From Pyropia yezoensis (lineage: Eukaryota; Rhodophyta; Bangiophyceae; Bangiales; Bangiaceae), in contig CM020618.1 of assembly GCA_009829735.1 (NCBI GenBank), positions 42,670,878 to 42,734,877 of the forward strand: a stretch of DNA of 64,000 bases, written 5' to 3'. Positions within the stretch are counted from its first letter, which is position 1; every line of letters starts with the position of its first letter. The translations under genes were made by a program, and so were the position numbers. A model generated the notes under the pieces. That model made no database searches, was not told the origin of the DNA, and saw only the letters and a list, made by a program, of their open reading frames with translations. Positions 51,736-63,330 of this stretch are shown piece after piece.

Positions 51736-52939
51736 GAAACGCAGGCTGCGCAAAAAGTGATTGAGGGGGGTAGGGGGCGGGCAGGTCGTCGCAGTGCAAG
51801 ATGTCGAAGTGCTGAAAGACGATGGCGAGATGGGGCTTCCCGTACAGAGCCTTCGATCGAAGAGCACGTCCACAGACGTGGGATCCGATCATATATTAGC
51901 ATATATTAGGCGAATTCGGCTGACACGGACACTAAGTGGCTGTATCTGGTGAATTCGGGCCTGATCTGGTCGTTTGACGGTATCCGAGATCAACAAGGCT
52001 TATGTCAAGTACAAAGAACTTGTCACACATTAAAAACCACATTGTGAATAATAGTTCGGGGCGAGATCGGAGATCGGATGCTCCGTGCACTAACCACGGC
52101 GATCATTGTACGGCGCTCCCTATCTCCGATCTCGTTTGCTCCTCGTTTTCGCTAATTTAAGCGCCAAAACATGATCGATGGACGACCGCGGATATTTTGG
52201 GAGACGATCGCACGAGTGTCAGCCACTGGGGTGTCGTATCTCTGGCACATCTCCTAGCCCCCGGCAACGTTCTCGCGCGAGAATTTGTGGCCCAGCGTGC
52301 TCGTTAAAGTGACGTTCTGGGCGGCGCGTTTTTTCAACAACGGGGGCTAGCCACCACGGTATACCGTAGGGCGTGCGCGGGGACGCCACCACTCTGGCTG
52401 TTGACTGTCGCTCGTGCGAGGAATGCGTGCTGGACTCCTTTCAGGGCGCAGGGTGGGTCGGTTCGGCCTTCTCGACGTCCATGGTTTTACCTGTTCCGCA
52501 TGGGAGCGCAGGACCTGGCCCCAGAGCGTACGTGGCGCGACGGGTCGCGACTTCCATTGCTCTCGCAAGTGCCTTCGTAGTTTTCCTGGCATCACAGGGG
52601 GGACTCGCGAAGCACTGTCCTCTGTGGACAACACGATGCGGGCCATGGTCTCAGGGGGAGCAGCGCCCTTGCACCATGTCGTCGGTGAGGGGGTATGGGC
52701 AAGTGTGGTGGGGCGGGCGGGGGATGGGGGCTCAGGGGGCTCGTATCAGCACGACAGCGCGCCACGCACCTTACAGCGCGTGCATTTTCTGGAGGGGCAG
52801 TCCCGCTTGGCGGCGGCAGGAGGTTGCGGGGAGTGGGCCCGCGCGACACCGTCGCGGGCCGTGTGTGGAGGGGGGGGGTCCTTTGGGGGGGCCCAGAGGT
52901 GTGGAGTGAGGCTTCTGCGGTGGCGCTCCACGCAGGGGC
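51736..52939. other. Spacer upstream of the NTPase gene
   Basis: 51890-52150 is AT-richer and contains a 13-bp inverted repeat (52062-52074 CGAGATCGGAGAT and 52122-52134). The rest turns GC-rich towards the minisatellite. No gene is supported; the first 150 bp may contain an earlier exon of the NTPase gene. Confidence 0.45.
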
Positions 52940-53240
52940 CTCCGGGGGGGGACCGGGCATGCCTAGTGGGGGGGGAACCGGAGCGCATGGCGGGGGGGGG
53001 TGGGACCAGGCACGCATTCGGGGGGGGGGTGGCCCCAGGCACGCAGGAGGGGGGGGGGGGGGGGACAGGAACGCATTGGGGGGGGGGGGGGGGACCAGGC
53101 ACGCGTGGAAGGGGGGGTGGGAGCAGGTACGCATGGCGGGGGGGGGTTGGGACCAGGCACGCATGGGAAGGGGGGGTGGGAGCAGGCACGCATGGAAGGG
53201 GTGCGTGGGACCAGGCATGTACGGGGGGGGGGGGCGCCAC
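52940..53240. repeat. G-rich minisatellite, about 30-bp units
   Basis: About ten degenerate copies of a unit of the form (ACC or AGC)AGGCACGCATGG followed by a run of 6-14 G. The alternating GGGACCAGGCACGC and GGGAGCAGGCACGC variants are visible from 53088 on. Dense G-runs make quadruplex formation and sequencing errors likely. Confidence 0.85.
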
Positions 53241-53626
53241 GCGGGGGTGAATAGCTTCATGCCACCCGTCGTCGCTGTCCTCGCGCCCCTGGCCACCGGG
53301 GACCGTCGCCGTCGTGCCCACCGCTACAATTTCCACGGTTGCTGTGCGGCGACTCGTTTGCGCCCGCCCTACGTCTTCTATAGGAGGCCACGCTGCCGTG
53401 GCCGCCGACGCTCTTCTCGCGCACACCGCCATCGCGACCCCTCCCCGCCCTCCTGAGGGCCACCGTGCCCGCGGGAGTGAAGCCGCTTCTTTGTAGGCGG
53501 CCAGGCGCACGAAGCCGCTATTCCGTTGCTGTGTCGGCGGCCAGACAGCTGTGGCCGCCGACGCCGTCTTTCCGCCCTTTCTGTTGGCCACCAGGCTGCC
53601 GTGGCCGCCACCGCAGTCGATCAACC

Positions 53627-55177
53627 ATGTCTGGGCGAGGCGTTGGTGAAAGTGCGGGTGGGGAAGGTGCGAGCTCGGGCCCTGCTTCTGGCGAGAGCCC
53701 CGCTGGCGTGGCTCATCCCTCTCGTCCTCTGGAGGCTCAACCAGGCGGCATGTGTGAGTCTGATGACTCTGACGACGAGATGGTCGCCGTCATTCTGGGC
53801 ACTACGACCACCGCAGCTCTTGCAGCTCAGTGTCGTCTAGCGCTTCGACAGTCTGGGCCGCGCAAGCGGCCGGGCTCTATCCCAGGCAAGCGGGGCAACA
53901 CAGACCGAGATTTTGACGTCGGCTACCGGGCTATTCTGAGAGACTATTTTAGCCTGGACGGGCGACCCCCAATGTACTCTGAGGCCGACTTTGAGCGGCG
54001 TTTCCGCTTGCCTCGGGCCGTCTAAAGTGCATCTACAGCGACATCAAGGACGAGCCCTTCTGGACGCGCCGCATCAACGCCACTGGGCGGCCGCAAGCGT
54101 ACCCTCTACAGAATCTTGTCGCTGCTTTATGAGTGCTGGCGTACGGTGAGTCGTATGGCCGGTCTGATGAGTATGTGAGAATGTCCCGCTCGACAGTGGC
54201 TGGTGGACTTCATTGTCCACAAGTACCCACCTATGTACCTGCGGGCCCCCAACGACGAGAAGTTGGCGCACATCCTTCACCGCAACGCGCAGCGCGGCAT
54301 GCCTGGATGCATGGGCAGCATTGATTGTTCACACTGGCCGTGGCGGCAGTGCCCGCGAGGCCAGGATGGGCAGTACCAGGACTACAAGAACCGACGCTCT
54401 GTGACCATGGAGGTTTTTTGTGACGAGGACCTCTATATCTGGCTCTTTTTCGTCGGCTGTGGAAGGAGCAACAACGATCTGAACGTGCTGAGGCAGTCAC
54501 CTCTGTTTTACGAGATCACGACCGGGGCCTGGCCGCCGGACCGGTTTGAGTATGTGCTCAACGGCTGCAGACGTCGATTGCTGTACTACCTAGCAGACGG
54601 CATTTATCCGCAGTACCCGATAATTTCGCGACCCTTTTCCGCCGCTGTGACACCGCATCAGCGCACATACAACAGACTGCATGAAGCTCTGAGGAAGGAC
54701 GTTGCGAGTGCGTTTGCTGTGCTAATGAATCGCTTTCACATTGCACTATACCCCTCGCGTTTCTCGGCTGTGACTCGGATGATTGCCACCGGTCGGGCCC
54801 TTGCGATCTGGCACAACATGGTCATCCGAGAGCATCGAGACGGCTTTCTTTTGAGATCACGCATGGCGGCAGGGGGTCGTGTCCCGGCCGCCTTTCTATT
54901 GGGCGCATCTGCTGGAGAGGGATATGGCGGGGGAGGTGGCGCAGCTCCCGCTGGGGGTCGTGGCCCAGCTGACAGTTCTGCTGGTGTTGTGAGGGACGCT
55001 CATGGGGACAGAGCCGCCCCGGATCGTCCACTACGCTGTGGTCCAGCTCCTCTGCCCGTGATCGCCTCGCACGGTCACCCTCCTGTCGCTATGGAAGCGG
55101 CGCTTGCGCCACCAGAGGGTTGGTATGCCCGCTCCCTCGCAGCCAGGGCAGCGACTACAAGTGCACTTGAACATTAA
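53627..55177 (+). pseudogene. PIF/Harbinger-type transposase, decayed
   Basis: Two separate frames carry one transposase. The first (53627-54025) has an acidic N-terminus and ends in FDVGYRAILRDYFSL...YSEADFERRFRLPRAV, the usual helix before the catalytic domain. After a stop and shift, matching sequence continues (DIKDEPFWTRRINATGRPQAYPLQNLVAAL, stop, YGESYGRSDEYVRMS). The second frame (54203-55177) then has the DDE core: GSIDCSHWPWRQCP with the first Asp, GCGRSNNDLNVLRQSPLF with the second, and YYLADGIYPQYP in the place of the third conserved block. The stops at 54025 and 54129 and the frame changes make it inactive. The Gly/Ala-rich tail after 54880 is not conserved. Terminal inverted repeats and the partner Myb-like gene of this family were not found. 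Confidence 0.85.
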
Positions 55178-56077
55178 TCCCTGTACCATGACATCGCGGC
55201 GCACGTCTGGAAAGACCGCGCAGCTCCTCTTGAGCCTTACTTGCGGGCCATCTAAAAGTAGTTTTTTTTCCTGCTTGTGTCGGGCAGCAAGCAGGGTTTA
55301 TTTTTCCTATCCTCTTGCTCTTACTTGAGAGATGTCATGGTGGGTCACGGTGGAACGTCACCGCGCCACGGCTGGCGAGTTCGCGTGTGCAAGGGTGTGT
55401 GATGTTCGGTCGGCGCGGGGGAATAGTCGTGAGAGCGCATGCAGACGACCGAAGCTCGCTGGGAGAGCACATCGTGCACAGGAGAATGACCGTTGCACGT
55501 ATTCCGATGATATGCGTCACGCTCACGGAGCTGCTTGTAGGCCACGTCCCCAACTGACCTCAGCCCAGGCACCAACGCCGTTCGACCCCAAAACGAGAGG
55601 GCGAGGGGCCCACGCCCAAGTAATTTTATGGCGCCCTCCGATCCCCAGGGGCCGACTCCGCCGCTCTGGTGGCGCGCGGGTCTGTCACGGCGCCCATGCC
55701 CCGCCCCGCAATAGCTGGCCACTGGGGCAGTAGTTGCCGTAGCGGCGGTGGCACCTGCGGTATCTGCCGCGGCGCCGCGCCGCGCCGCCCCCCTGTTATT
55801 AATAGCCACCGGCGCGGTGGCGGTGGTGGGTGCAGCCGCAACTGCGGCGCTCTCCGCCCACCCCTCGCGCCATGTGGCCGCCACAACGGTGCCTCCATGC
55901 GCAACTGCCTGCGCCCCGCCCTCCACCGCGGCCAGTGCTCGTCGACGCGGCGGTAGCGCTGGCCGCGGCTGCTGCACCTCCGACAGCGCCCGGGCCGCCA
56001 CGTTGGCGGCCGCAGTCGTGCCTGCCGCCGTGCCGGCCTCTCCCGGCACGTGCTGGCCCCTAGGGCAGTGGATGCGG
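55178..56077. other. Spacer after the Harbinger relic
   Basis: No gene supported; 55640-56050 is GCC/GCG-rich and gives Ala-rich frames on both strands. Confidence 0.5.
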
Positions 56078-56082
56078 TGGCG

Positions 56083-56444
56083 TGTAGCAATATGGCTAAC
56101 TATATTGCGACCCTATTTAAGGGGGGCTGCTCCTAATCCTTAACTGTCAAGTTAGGAGGTCGCTTTGGTTACGGTATCTACGAGTTACGTATAACCCGAG
56201 GGACTTGCATCTTGGGGTGGAGGGTAGTTAGTCGTGTCTCCGTGGGTTTATAACGAGGGGGCCGGCGGCGTATCCACCGCAGGTCATGGTAGAACAACAA
56301 GTCCCTCCCATGTGGGCTCCCATCTTGGTCCCGTGGCTTGCGCTCCAAGGACAGCAACCTTGGCCTACCGGTGACGATGGCGCGGATCCCCCCTGGTGAG
56401 TGCTCCCTGAGAGTGGACGTGCAGCGGATCTCTATTGTGCTAAA
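56083..56444 (+). repeat. Solo LTR with target duplication TGGCG
   Basis: 362 bp that are the inverted counterpart of 62687-63048. It begins TGTAGCAATATGG and ends ATTGTGCTAAA (the expected TGCTACA end carries one change). The same 5 bp TGGCG lie at 56078-56082 and 56445-56449. No polypurine tract or primer-binding site adjoins it, so it is a solo LTR left by recombination between the two LTRs of a former element. A TATA-like tttataa lies near 56246. Confidence 0.88.
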
Positions 56445-56449
56445 TGGCG

Positions 56450-57864
56450 GCGACCGCGGAAGCGCAGCAGGCGCAGGTGCCTGGGCTAGCCCACTCCCCG
56501 CAAGAGGTGAAATGAACGGCGCTAGCGGCGCTGCCCGTTGCCGTAAGTGCCGCGGCGCCCGAGCCGCCAAGTCCTGACCGCCAAGGCGGTGGCGGCTCGC
56601 GCGGCGCCCACGGCCCCCCCCCCGTGCTCTGGCAGCAGCGGTTGCGGCGGCCGCCGTGGCGCTGGCCCGGCGGGGGCAGCGACACCCGCCACCGCGCCAG
56701 CGCCCCTCTTCAACAGTGCTGGCCAGCGGGGTTGCGGCGGCGGTGGCAGTCGCCGCCGACCCCCGCTGACAATGTGGACTTCGGAATTTCCGGCGCCCCC
56801 CCCCCCCCCCCCCGCATGTGCTGGCCGCCAAGGCGGTCAAGGCGGCCGCGATTGGCACCGTGCTCACGCGGCAGCCCGCCTATAAGATCGCCGCCGAGCC
56901 GGTGGCGGTCGCCGCGGCTTCCCGGCTTGATGCGGCCGCTGTGGCCGCTGCTGGCGCGACCACCCGCCCAATCACCCCCAAAAGTTCTGGCACTTGCGGG
57001 AGCAGCTGCCGTTGCCCCCCCCCCCCCCCCCCCCCCCAAGTTGTGGTGCCGGCGGCAGCTGATGGCGCGGCCAACCCCCCATCACCCCCACAAATGCCGG
57101 CCGCGGCGGCCGCTGCTGGCGCGGCCACCCGCCCACTCATCTCCGCAAGTCGTGGCGCCGGCGGCAGCTGCTGCGGTCTCCACCCCCCTCCCCACCCCCG
57201 CATGTGGCGGCCGCGGCGGCCGCTGCGGGCGAGGCTACCCGCTTACTCAACCTCGCTAGTGGGGTAGCGCCCGCATCTCCTTGCCCCGGCTGCCGTCGGC
57301 TGCGGCAGCGCTGTCGTCCGCAAACCATTCCCTTTGGGGCGGCACTTCCCGGCGGGGGGTGTCCTTCCGAATCCGGGGGGTGCTCAAAGGACGGCGGGCC
57401 TCGACCGGCTGCGTCCTCGCCGCCGCCGCTGCTGCTGCCGCTGCCGCTGCTACTGCCGCTGCCGCTGCCGCTGCCGCCGCTGCGGCGGCACCGCCCGTCA
57501 CACTCTCTCGCGAGGCGGTGGGCACGACATTGCCGCCCGCGGACCGAATCCCCCGCCGCAGCCGGTGGTCGTTGCAGCGGAGGCAGGGGGGGGTTGGGGG
57601 GGAAGGGGATCCCCTGACGACAGCACGGCCGCCGCGAAGATGGCCGGGCCCCCGCGGGGCGGCGGCAGTAGTGGCGGCTGCCCCCGCGGCGCTGGGCGGT
57701 GGGCGAGGTGCAGGTGGTTGTGACGGTGGTGTTGGTGGCGGTGCTCGGAGCTGTGGTGGTAGTGCGGAGGGGTTGGCTGGGCAAAGGTCGTCGAGGCAGC
57801 CTCAGTGGCGAGGCGACATCGGCGGCGGCGGCGGTAATGGGAACGGGAGCCATGGCGTCCAGGA
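56450..57864. other. Ala-coding GC microsatellite region
   Basis: Dominated by GCC/GCG/CGG triplets, with C-runs at 56796-56813 and 57015-57037 and a GCTGCC repeat at 57420-57490. A motif GCGGCCGCTG-(C/T)-GGCGCG-x-CCACCCGCCC recurs near 56931, 57101 and, weaker, 57208. Long frames on both strands encode Ala, Pro, Arg or Gly runs and are not credible genes. Confidence 0.55.
57420..57490. repeat. GCTGCC/GCCGCT hexanucleotide microsatellite
   Basis: About 70 bp of GCTGCC and GCCGCT units with few interruptions. Confidence 0.85.
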
Positions 57865-58873
57865 ATGGATCGACCGCGACTTGGCGCGGTAGGGTCCACC
57901 GCCTGCCTCGCCGCCAGCGGGCACAACCGACAGCCCGCTGTCGGGGCGGTCGGCGCGGCCGCCGCCGCCGCCGCCGCCAGCCGCCACCGACCCCGTAGCG
58001 GCCACCACTTCGTCCACCGCCGCCGCCGCTGCAAATGTCGCTGTCGCGGCGCCCTCGCCCACCACCCCCGTCACCCCTCCGGCGGTCGCCACCGACGCTC
58101 CCACCCCAGCACCCACTGCCCGCCACTCAAGGGACCCCGCAGCGCGGGGCGCAGCCCCTGTCGCTCCCGCCACAGCGGCGAGCGCCTCTGGCTGCACGGT
58201 CGCCGCGGCAGTGGTGGCGGCCGCCCCGTGCGACACAGCGGGGGCGTCGCCGCCCCCCTTACCGCCGCTACCGACCCCCACAAGGAGGTCATCGCTGAGC
58301 TGAAGTGCGTGGTAGAGCTGCTGTCGGCCGCGGCGGTGGTCATCGCTACCCTCACGGCCTCCGCCGCCATCGCCGGACGTGCCCTCGACCGCACCACCGC
58401 GTTTAAGCTGCCGACCGGGGTTGTACATCGCTACCCTCCCGCTGGAAGGGACGGCGCCAGGCACGCACCGCTGCCGCCGTCAGCGGTCGGTGCGGGCTCT
58501 GGCGGCACGGCTGGCGCGGCTGCGTTACCGCCTACCCTGCCGGCGTTCGGGGCGTTTCGGCTGCTGTGCCCCCCTTTGCGTTCGGGCAGACCGTGCCCGG
58601 TACCAAACGGTATCCCGGCTATGAGTAATTCCCGGGGGTACCCCCGTATTTGACGTTGACGGCGCCCTTCCCGCCCATGGCGGGGCTGAAGTCGACGTCG
58701 AGCTGGCGTCGCAATTATGGTGGCATGTCGGATGCATTCCGCACCGACAGAACGTGTGCGTTGCAGACCGGCAACAGTCGCGCGCCGGTGTACACTCTAG
58801 TGCGTCCGGCCTTATCGCTGGAGGGGTGGGAGCCTGCCCCGGTTTTCCGGTTTGACACCGGCCTGTGCCTCCG

Positions 58874-59326
58874 ATGTTTGGTAGCGTGTTGGCCTCTCGG
58901 TCCGTGCACCCGTTGCAGGGTACCTGCACCCTAGAGGTTACCCTCGGGCAGGCTTCTTCCTTCCTGTTGTCCGCCCGCCGGCACGGTCGGCTGTTTCATC
59001 TTCCGACCGGTGCCCGTCCGCACATTGGGGAGCTGAGCGTTGACGCCATCGCTGCCGAGACGGGGTTGGCCCGTGAGTTCGAGGCCCTCTTGGCTGCTCA
59101 CGATGCCGTGAACTGGGCGGAGGTGTTGAACCTACCCCCGTACCGGTATCCGCAGGTTGGGGCTCTCCCATTGCCCTTGGGGTCTGTCCGTCCTTCCGGG
59201 TCTCACCGTGCCCCGTACCGGGCGCCACCGGCTCCTATGGTAGCCGTATTGGCTCCTGCGGCTCCTCTGGCCGCGCCTGTATCTCGCGCTGCCTCTGTCG
59301 CACCGGACGGGGGTCCCCGTTTATAG
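58874..59326 (+). CDS. Unrecognised frame, probable element accessory gene remnant
   Basis: A frame of 150 residues from an ATG at 58874. It has real-protein character in its first 100 residues (TLEVTLGQASSFLLSARRHG and IGELSVDAIAAETGLAREF) and a Pro/Ala-rich tail. Protein-like sequence also precedes it in other frames (58290-58430, EVIAELKCVVELLSAA, and 58640-58850), which suggests a longer gene broken by frameshifts. It lies on the strand opposite the integrase relic at 60069-60770, as the accessory frames of GypA and GypB do relative to their pol. No domain is recognised. Confidence 0.35.
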   Translation: MFGSVLASRSVHPLQGTCTLEVTLGQASSFLLSARRHGRLFHLPTGARPHIGELSVDAIAAETGLAREFEALLAAHDAVNWAEVLNLPPYRYPQVGALPLPLGSVRPSGSHRAPYRAPPAPMVAVLAPAAPLAAPVSRAASVAPDGGPRL

Positions 59327-60068
59327 TATGAGGTCGTTGACGCCCTCCTTACCCGCGAGATGCGCGAGGGTCTCTCGGTTAGCTGGGGGGATATCCCCCC
59401 AGGTGCTGCGCTGGTTGGTACCCCGCGCTGCCTCTGTGGGGTGTCGACCGCATCCAGCTAGCCCTGGAGGCAGTGGAGGCTGGCCGCAGCGCTCTAATGG
59501 AGCTATGCACTGAGGTAACTCAGGCGGTTAACCGTCGTGAGATTGCCGACCGGTGGAGTACAGTAGTGTACGCGGCTACGCGTGAGTGGCCTCCTTCGGC
59601 CAGCAGGGGTACCCCCTGACGAGGGCTGTCGTTATGAGGGAGAGGGACCCGGTGACCCTTATGGTGGCCGGGTAGTAGTGAGTATAAACTCATCCCCCGC
59701 TGAGGCGTTAGCATGACTCCGATGATTGCCTTCAGGGAGTACCCCTTCCGCCTTAGCCGTGGATCGCCTCAGGTATTGTCGCGCCCCCAACTCATCATTG
59801 TTGGGTAATACTCGTGAAGGTCAGCCTTCCTTAATCCGTCACGTGCCCCCATGGATGAAGGTTGACCTTGGTGTAAGCCTCAGGTTACTTTGAAATTATC
59901 GGAGTTAATCTTCTCCTTCAAGCAAACTTGTAACGGTCAGTAGCCCACTTAGTTTCACTAAGTCGGAGCGAGCTCAGGCAACCAAATTCTTGCCGAATCC
60001 ATGTCACACCCAACTTAGTAGGTATAAGCCTGACCCCCCAACAGCCGAAGTCGGTGTCGGTTGGGTTG
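59327..60068. other. Spacer or LTR-like sequence after the integrase relic
   Basis: About 740 bp of lower GC than the surroundings. On the minus strand a possible LTR start TGTAACAACC follows the end of the integrase frame at 60073, but I cannot find a matching second copy, a purine tract or a far end. It is left unassigned. Confidence 0.35.
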
Positions 60069-60770
60069 TTACAGTAGGCGGTGTCGCCCCATGTACGGCA
60101 TGAGGAGCTGGCGGGGTATATTCGCCGCCTGTTTCCAGGCGGGTGAGTCGTCACCGACCCACATTACTTTGACGTACCAGGGTTCTGGTAGGTCCGGGTC
60201 GGTACGTCCGAGGATGCTCTCTACCTGGTAGGGAATTCCATCCGGCCCCACCAGATCATCCCACCGGTGGGTGGTAAGAGCTTCATGTAGCAACCCAGCC
60301 GGTACCGTCTGAGGCTGATCCGGCTTTGGTGCCGGTGTGACATCATCTAGACTGATGCGTCGTATCTCCGTATCGGAGTGGAGGATGACAGAGCGATCAT
60401 CCCTGTGAAGTATCTGGTACGGTCCCTTGACCGGTTGCATCAGCTTGTTCCCTCGGAACTTCTGGTGTCTGATGTAGACCCAGTCACCTGTTACCAGGGT
60501 TGCGTTGCGTACCCGTAGCCGGGCGTCAAAGTTCTTCTTGTATCGAAGTTGAGTTAGGTCAAGGGCACCCTTGAGCTTGGCTATCATCCACGATAGCTTG
60601 GCCAACCAAGCTGTGTGGATCCGCTCGGCCGGACGGCCCTTCGGTGTGTCATACCGAGTGCATCTGCCCGATCGTCGGCGACCGGAACCACATGCAACTC
60701 AATCACACACACTGCATGGCGTTGTCTTTCAAAATTTTCCACTGCAACGTACTGCAATATCACGCGAAGA
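60069..60770 (-). pseudogene. Integrase C-terminus of a fourth gypsy family
   Basis: An open frame (60605-60069) encodes the C-terminal part of a retroviral-type integrase: ALDLTQLRYKKNFDARLRVRN, TLVTGDWVYIRHQKFRGNK, the GPY/F segment GPYQILHRDDRSVILHSD, and a chromodomain-like end YQVESILGRTDPDLPEPWYVKVMWVGDD. Upstream, to about 60770, degenerate sequence still resembles the end of the catalytic core (ALGMTHRRAVRP) but with shifts. The rest of pol is missing. The sequence is clearly different from GypA and GypB. Confidence 0.8.
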
Positions 60771-62686
60771 CCGTCCACTGATGAAAAAAGAGCACCACTG
60801 CAATACATGTCATGACTTGGGTATCGCCGCATCTTCTTGTATTTCCCTGCAACACAGATCCCTTCTGCACATCACGGCTCCTCACACACTGGCCATCGCG
60901 ACTCCGACAGTCGCATCGGACAAGCTGGTCGAGTCACGGACGACGAAACATCGACCTTTCGTTCTCCACGCCTACACGCCCGGCCGCCAGTGTCGTCTTC
61001 GTTCAAAACACATCGCTGAAGAGTCCACCTATTCTTCCGACCCGACCAGATCGCGCGGTCCGGACGTTTCAGGACATCTGATTGACCACACAGCCTCGCC
61101 CGAGCCTCCATTCACGCAGGCTACTTTTTGGCATCCCCTCCTGAACATGCTCATTTGCGCATCTACCGACGTCAGTGAGCTGATTCTGGACTCAGCTTGT
61201 CTAAAATCGCACCAAGATCCTCCACAAGTGATGATCCAGTTCCCGGCGCGCACCCCTCCCACATCACCACGCGAAGCACCTCCCGAGAATCGTCCTTGGG
61301 GAGGGGCACGGTGCCTTCTGGGCCCAAGTCAGAGGACTGTCGACTTGGTGCAGTCAGCGAAGAGCAAGAGCCTGTACGTCTGCGAGTCCATGATCGAAGA
61401 TTTCACCGAATCGTCTCTCCTTGCCACGTCCTGAGCAATCCCCACCCCTCTTTCCCAGAATTCTCATCTGACTCCTCAAATCCTAGTCAATCGCAGCTCC
61501 GGAAGCTCTCTGCCTCCCCACCCCCCCGCGCCCCCCCAGCCCTCCCAGTTGCTCATGTTGACCCCCCCTTCAAGAAGGGCTCTCAATACATCAATTCAGC
61601 TCTTGGAACTTGTTCGGGAGGACGAATGACGACGGGAGCAAGACGGTGGGCTCATTCGACAGCGTGATCCCCCGCTCCCGGGCACTACTGCGACGTAAAA
61701 AAATATCCCGCAGGGGCATGGAGGACTGACAAGCTACCAAATCGGTCTCACTTCAGATTTCTTCTCGAGAAAGTTCGTAGACTTTAATTGTTCATGATAA
61801 GTCTCATTCGACACCACTATCGTAAATTTGCATAGGGGCACCATCGCGTTCTGGTTGGTCGATGTGATGATATGTTTTGAAAACGTTGCATTTCCGCATG
61901 TTCTCTTGATGACTTACGTTAGAATGCTCGAGCACTCCGAAATTGGGGATGCTTCAAGTACGTTTTCGTCAGTATTTGAACTTTCCGTGTGCGCAAGTAC
62001 AGGATCTTTTGTTGAACTCTCACAGAATCTGAACAGAGCGGGCAGATCGTTGCACGGGCTTGCTCCATATGAAGATTATTTGCTCGACCAATCAGCGCAA
62101 TCCGCCACCACCACTTGGCGCCCAATGAATGAACTGGTGGCTACCGTCGCTGCGGTGGAGACCGCACGCCATTGGATGCGTGTGGAGCACGAACCGGGCT
62201 TGCCACACATTGCCCTCTCCACCCACCGCCTTGCCTCCACCTCACCCCCCCCTCCACGCCTCGCTCGCACTCTCCTCCAATCCCTCCAAGCGCTCTCCCG
62301 GACTGCCCCTTCTCCTACCGTGTCGTGTCCCATTCCTTTCCTGCTCCCCCCCCACCCCCCCCCGTCTCCACCCCCCGCGCCCCCCTTCTCTCGATCTCCT
62401 CTCCCACTTCCCCGCGCTTATGCCCCCCCCCCCAGCCCCCCCCGTCTCCACCCCTCGCGCCCCCCCCGCTTCCCTCCATCTTCGTTCCCGCTTCCCCGCA
62501 GCCACGCTCTTCCTTTTCCGCTTGCTCTTCTTGTCCACCACTCAGGTATGTGCGGAGGATGCCATGGGTGGTGCATGTGGAGAATCGGCTGGACGAAGCT
62601 GCTCTGGTGATGTACGTGTGTGTGTGCGCGGGGGGCTGCTCGCGCGGTGGTACGAGAGGGCGTGTGGGGGGGTGGCAGTTGCCGTG
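60771..62686. other. Spacer without supported genes
   Basis: About 1.9 kb. 61680-62100 is AT-richer and 62220-62520 is a C/T-rich tract. Frames of 150-290 codons exist on the plus strand but overlap the integrase relic or consist of low-complexity sequence. Nothing is recognised. Confidence 0.45.
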
Positions 62687-63048
62687 TGTAGCACAATAGG
62701 TATCCGCTGCACGTCCACTCTCAGGGAACAATCACCAAGGGAGATCGGCACCAACGTCACCGGGAGGCCAAGGTTGCTGTCCTTGGAGCGCAAGCCACGG
62801 GACCAAGATGGGAGCCCAAATCGGAGGTGCTTGTTGTTCTACCTTGGCCGGCGGTGGATTCGCTGCCGGCCCCCTCGTTATAAACCCTCGCAGACACTAC
62901 TAACTACCCTCCACCCCAAGATGCAAGTCCCTCTGGTCATACGTAACTTATAGATACCGTGACCAGCTCGGACTCTCAAATTGAAAGTTAAGGATTAGAA
63001 GTAGCCCCCCTAATATTGGGTCACAATACGGCCAACCATATTGCTACA
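62687..63048 (-). repeat. GypD 3' LTR
   Basis: 362 bp with perfect TGTAGCA...TGCTACA ends, the inverted counterpart of the solo LTR at 56083-56444. A TATA-like ttataaa lies near 62878. The outer flank is ccgtg. Confidence 0.88.
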
Positions 63049-63062
63049 TATCCCCCCCTTAG
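63049..63062 (-). other. GypD polypurine tract
   Basis: The minus strand reads taagggggggata directly before TGTAGC, as in GypA and the TRIM. Confidence 0.7.
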
Positions 63063-63069
63063 ATTCGGC

Positions 63070-63330
63070 CCGTCCTCGGGTCGAGTTGCATTCGGGTTAC
63101 CGAATGTAAGTGGGTCGCGTGACCGTTTACCAGTCGGGTGGGGCTTTCCGCCCTGTCGCGACAGACACCCCTTTTCGAGGTTGTCTGAGGGGGGTGCCCC
63201 CCTTTGTGTGGTACACACACGATCCGTTTTCCGGACCGTTGAATTCCCGATGCGGGTTTTTGTTCACGACCCCCCTTTCCGAGGGGTGGTGCAAGCGGAT
63301 CCGCCACCAGGCGTCTGGTGGTAGGGGGGG
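63070..63330. repeat. Run of short GC hairpins
   Basis: Consecutive short inverted repeats, for example CATTCGGGTTACCGAATG near 63089, GGGGGGTGCCCCCC near 63189, GTGTGGTACACAC near 63206 and CCACCAGGCGTCTGGTGG near 63304. Similar in style to 20040-20600. No frame of note. Confidence 0.5.

Noticed and set aside
55345..58126. Several Ala-rich minus-strand frames of 200-330 codons
   Set aside because: They are translations of GCC/GCG microsatellites, have no recognisable domain and overlap a solo LTR.
58874..60073. A complete LTR after the integrase relic
   Set aside because: A TGTAAC start is visible at 60073 on the minus strand, but no second copy, far end, purine tract or target duplication could be found.
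60571..61434. A 287-codon plus-strand frame as a host gene
   Set aside because: It begins inside the integrase relic on the other strand and has neither domains nor coding character.
61828..62610. A 260-codon plus-strand frame ending in a Pro/Ser run
   Set aside because: The second half is a C/T-rich tract that is open in several frames; the first half resembles nothing known.
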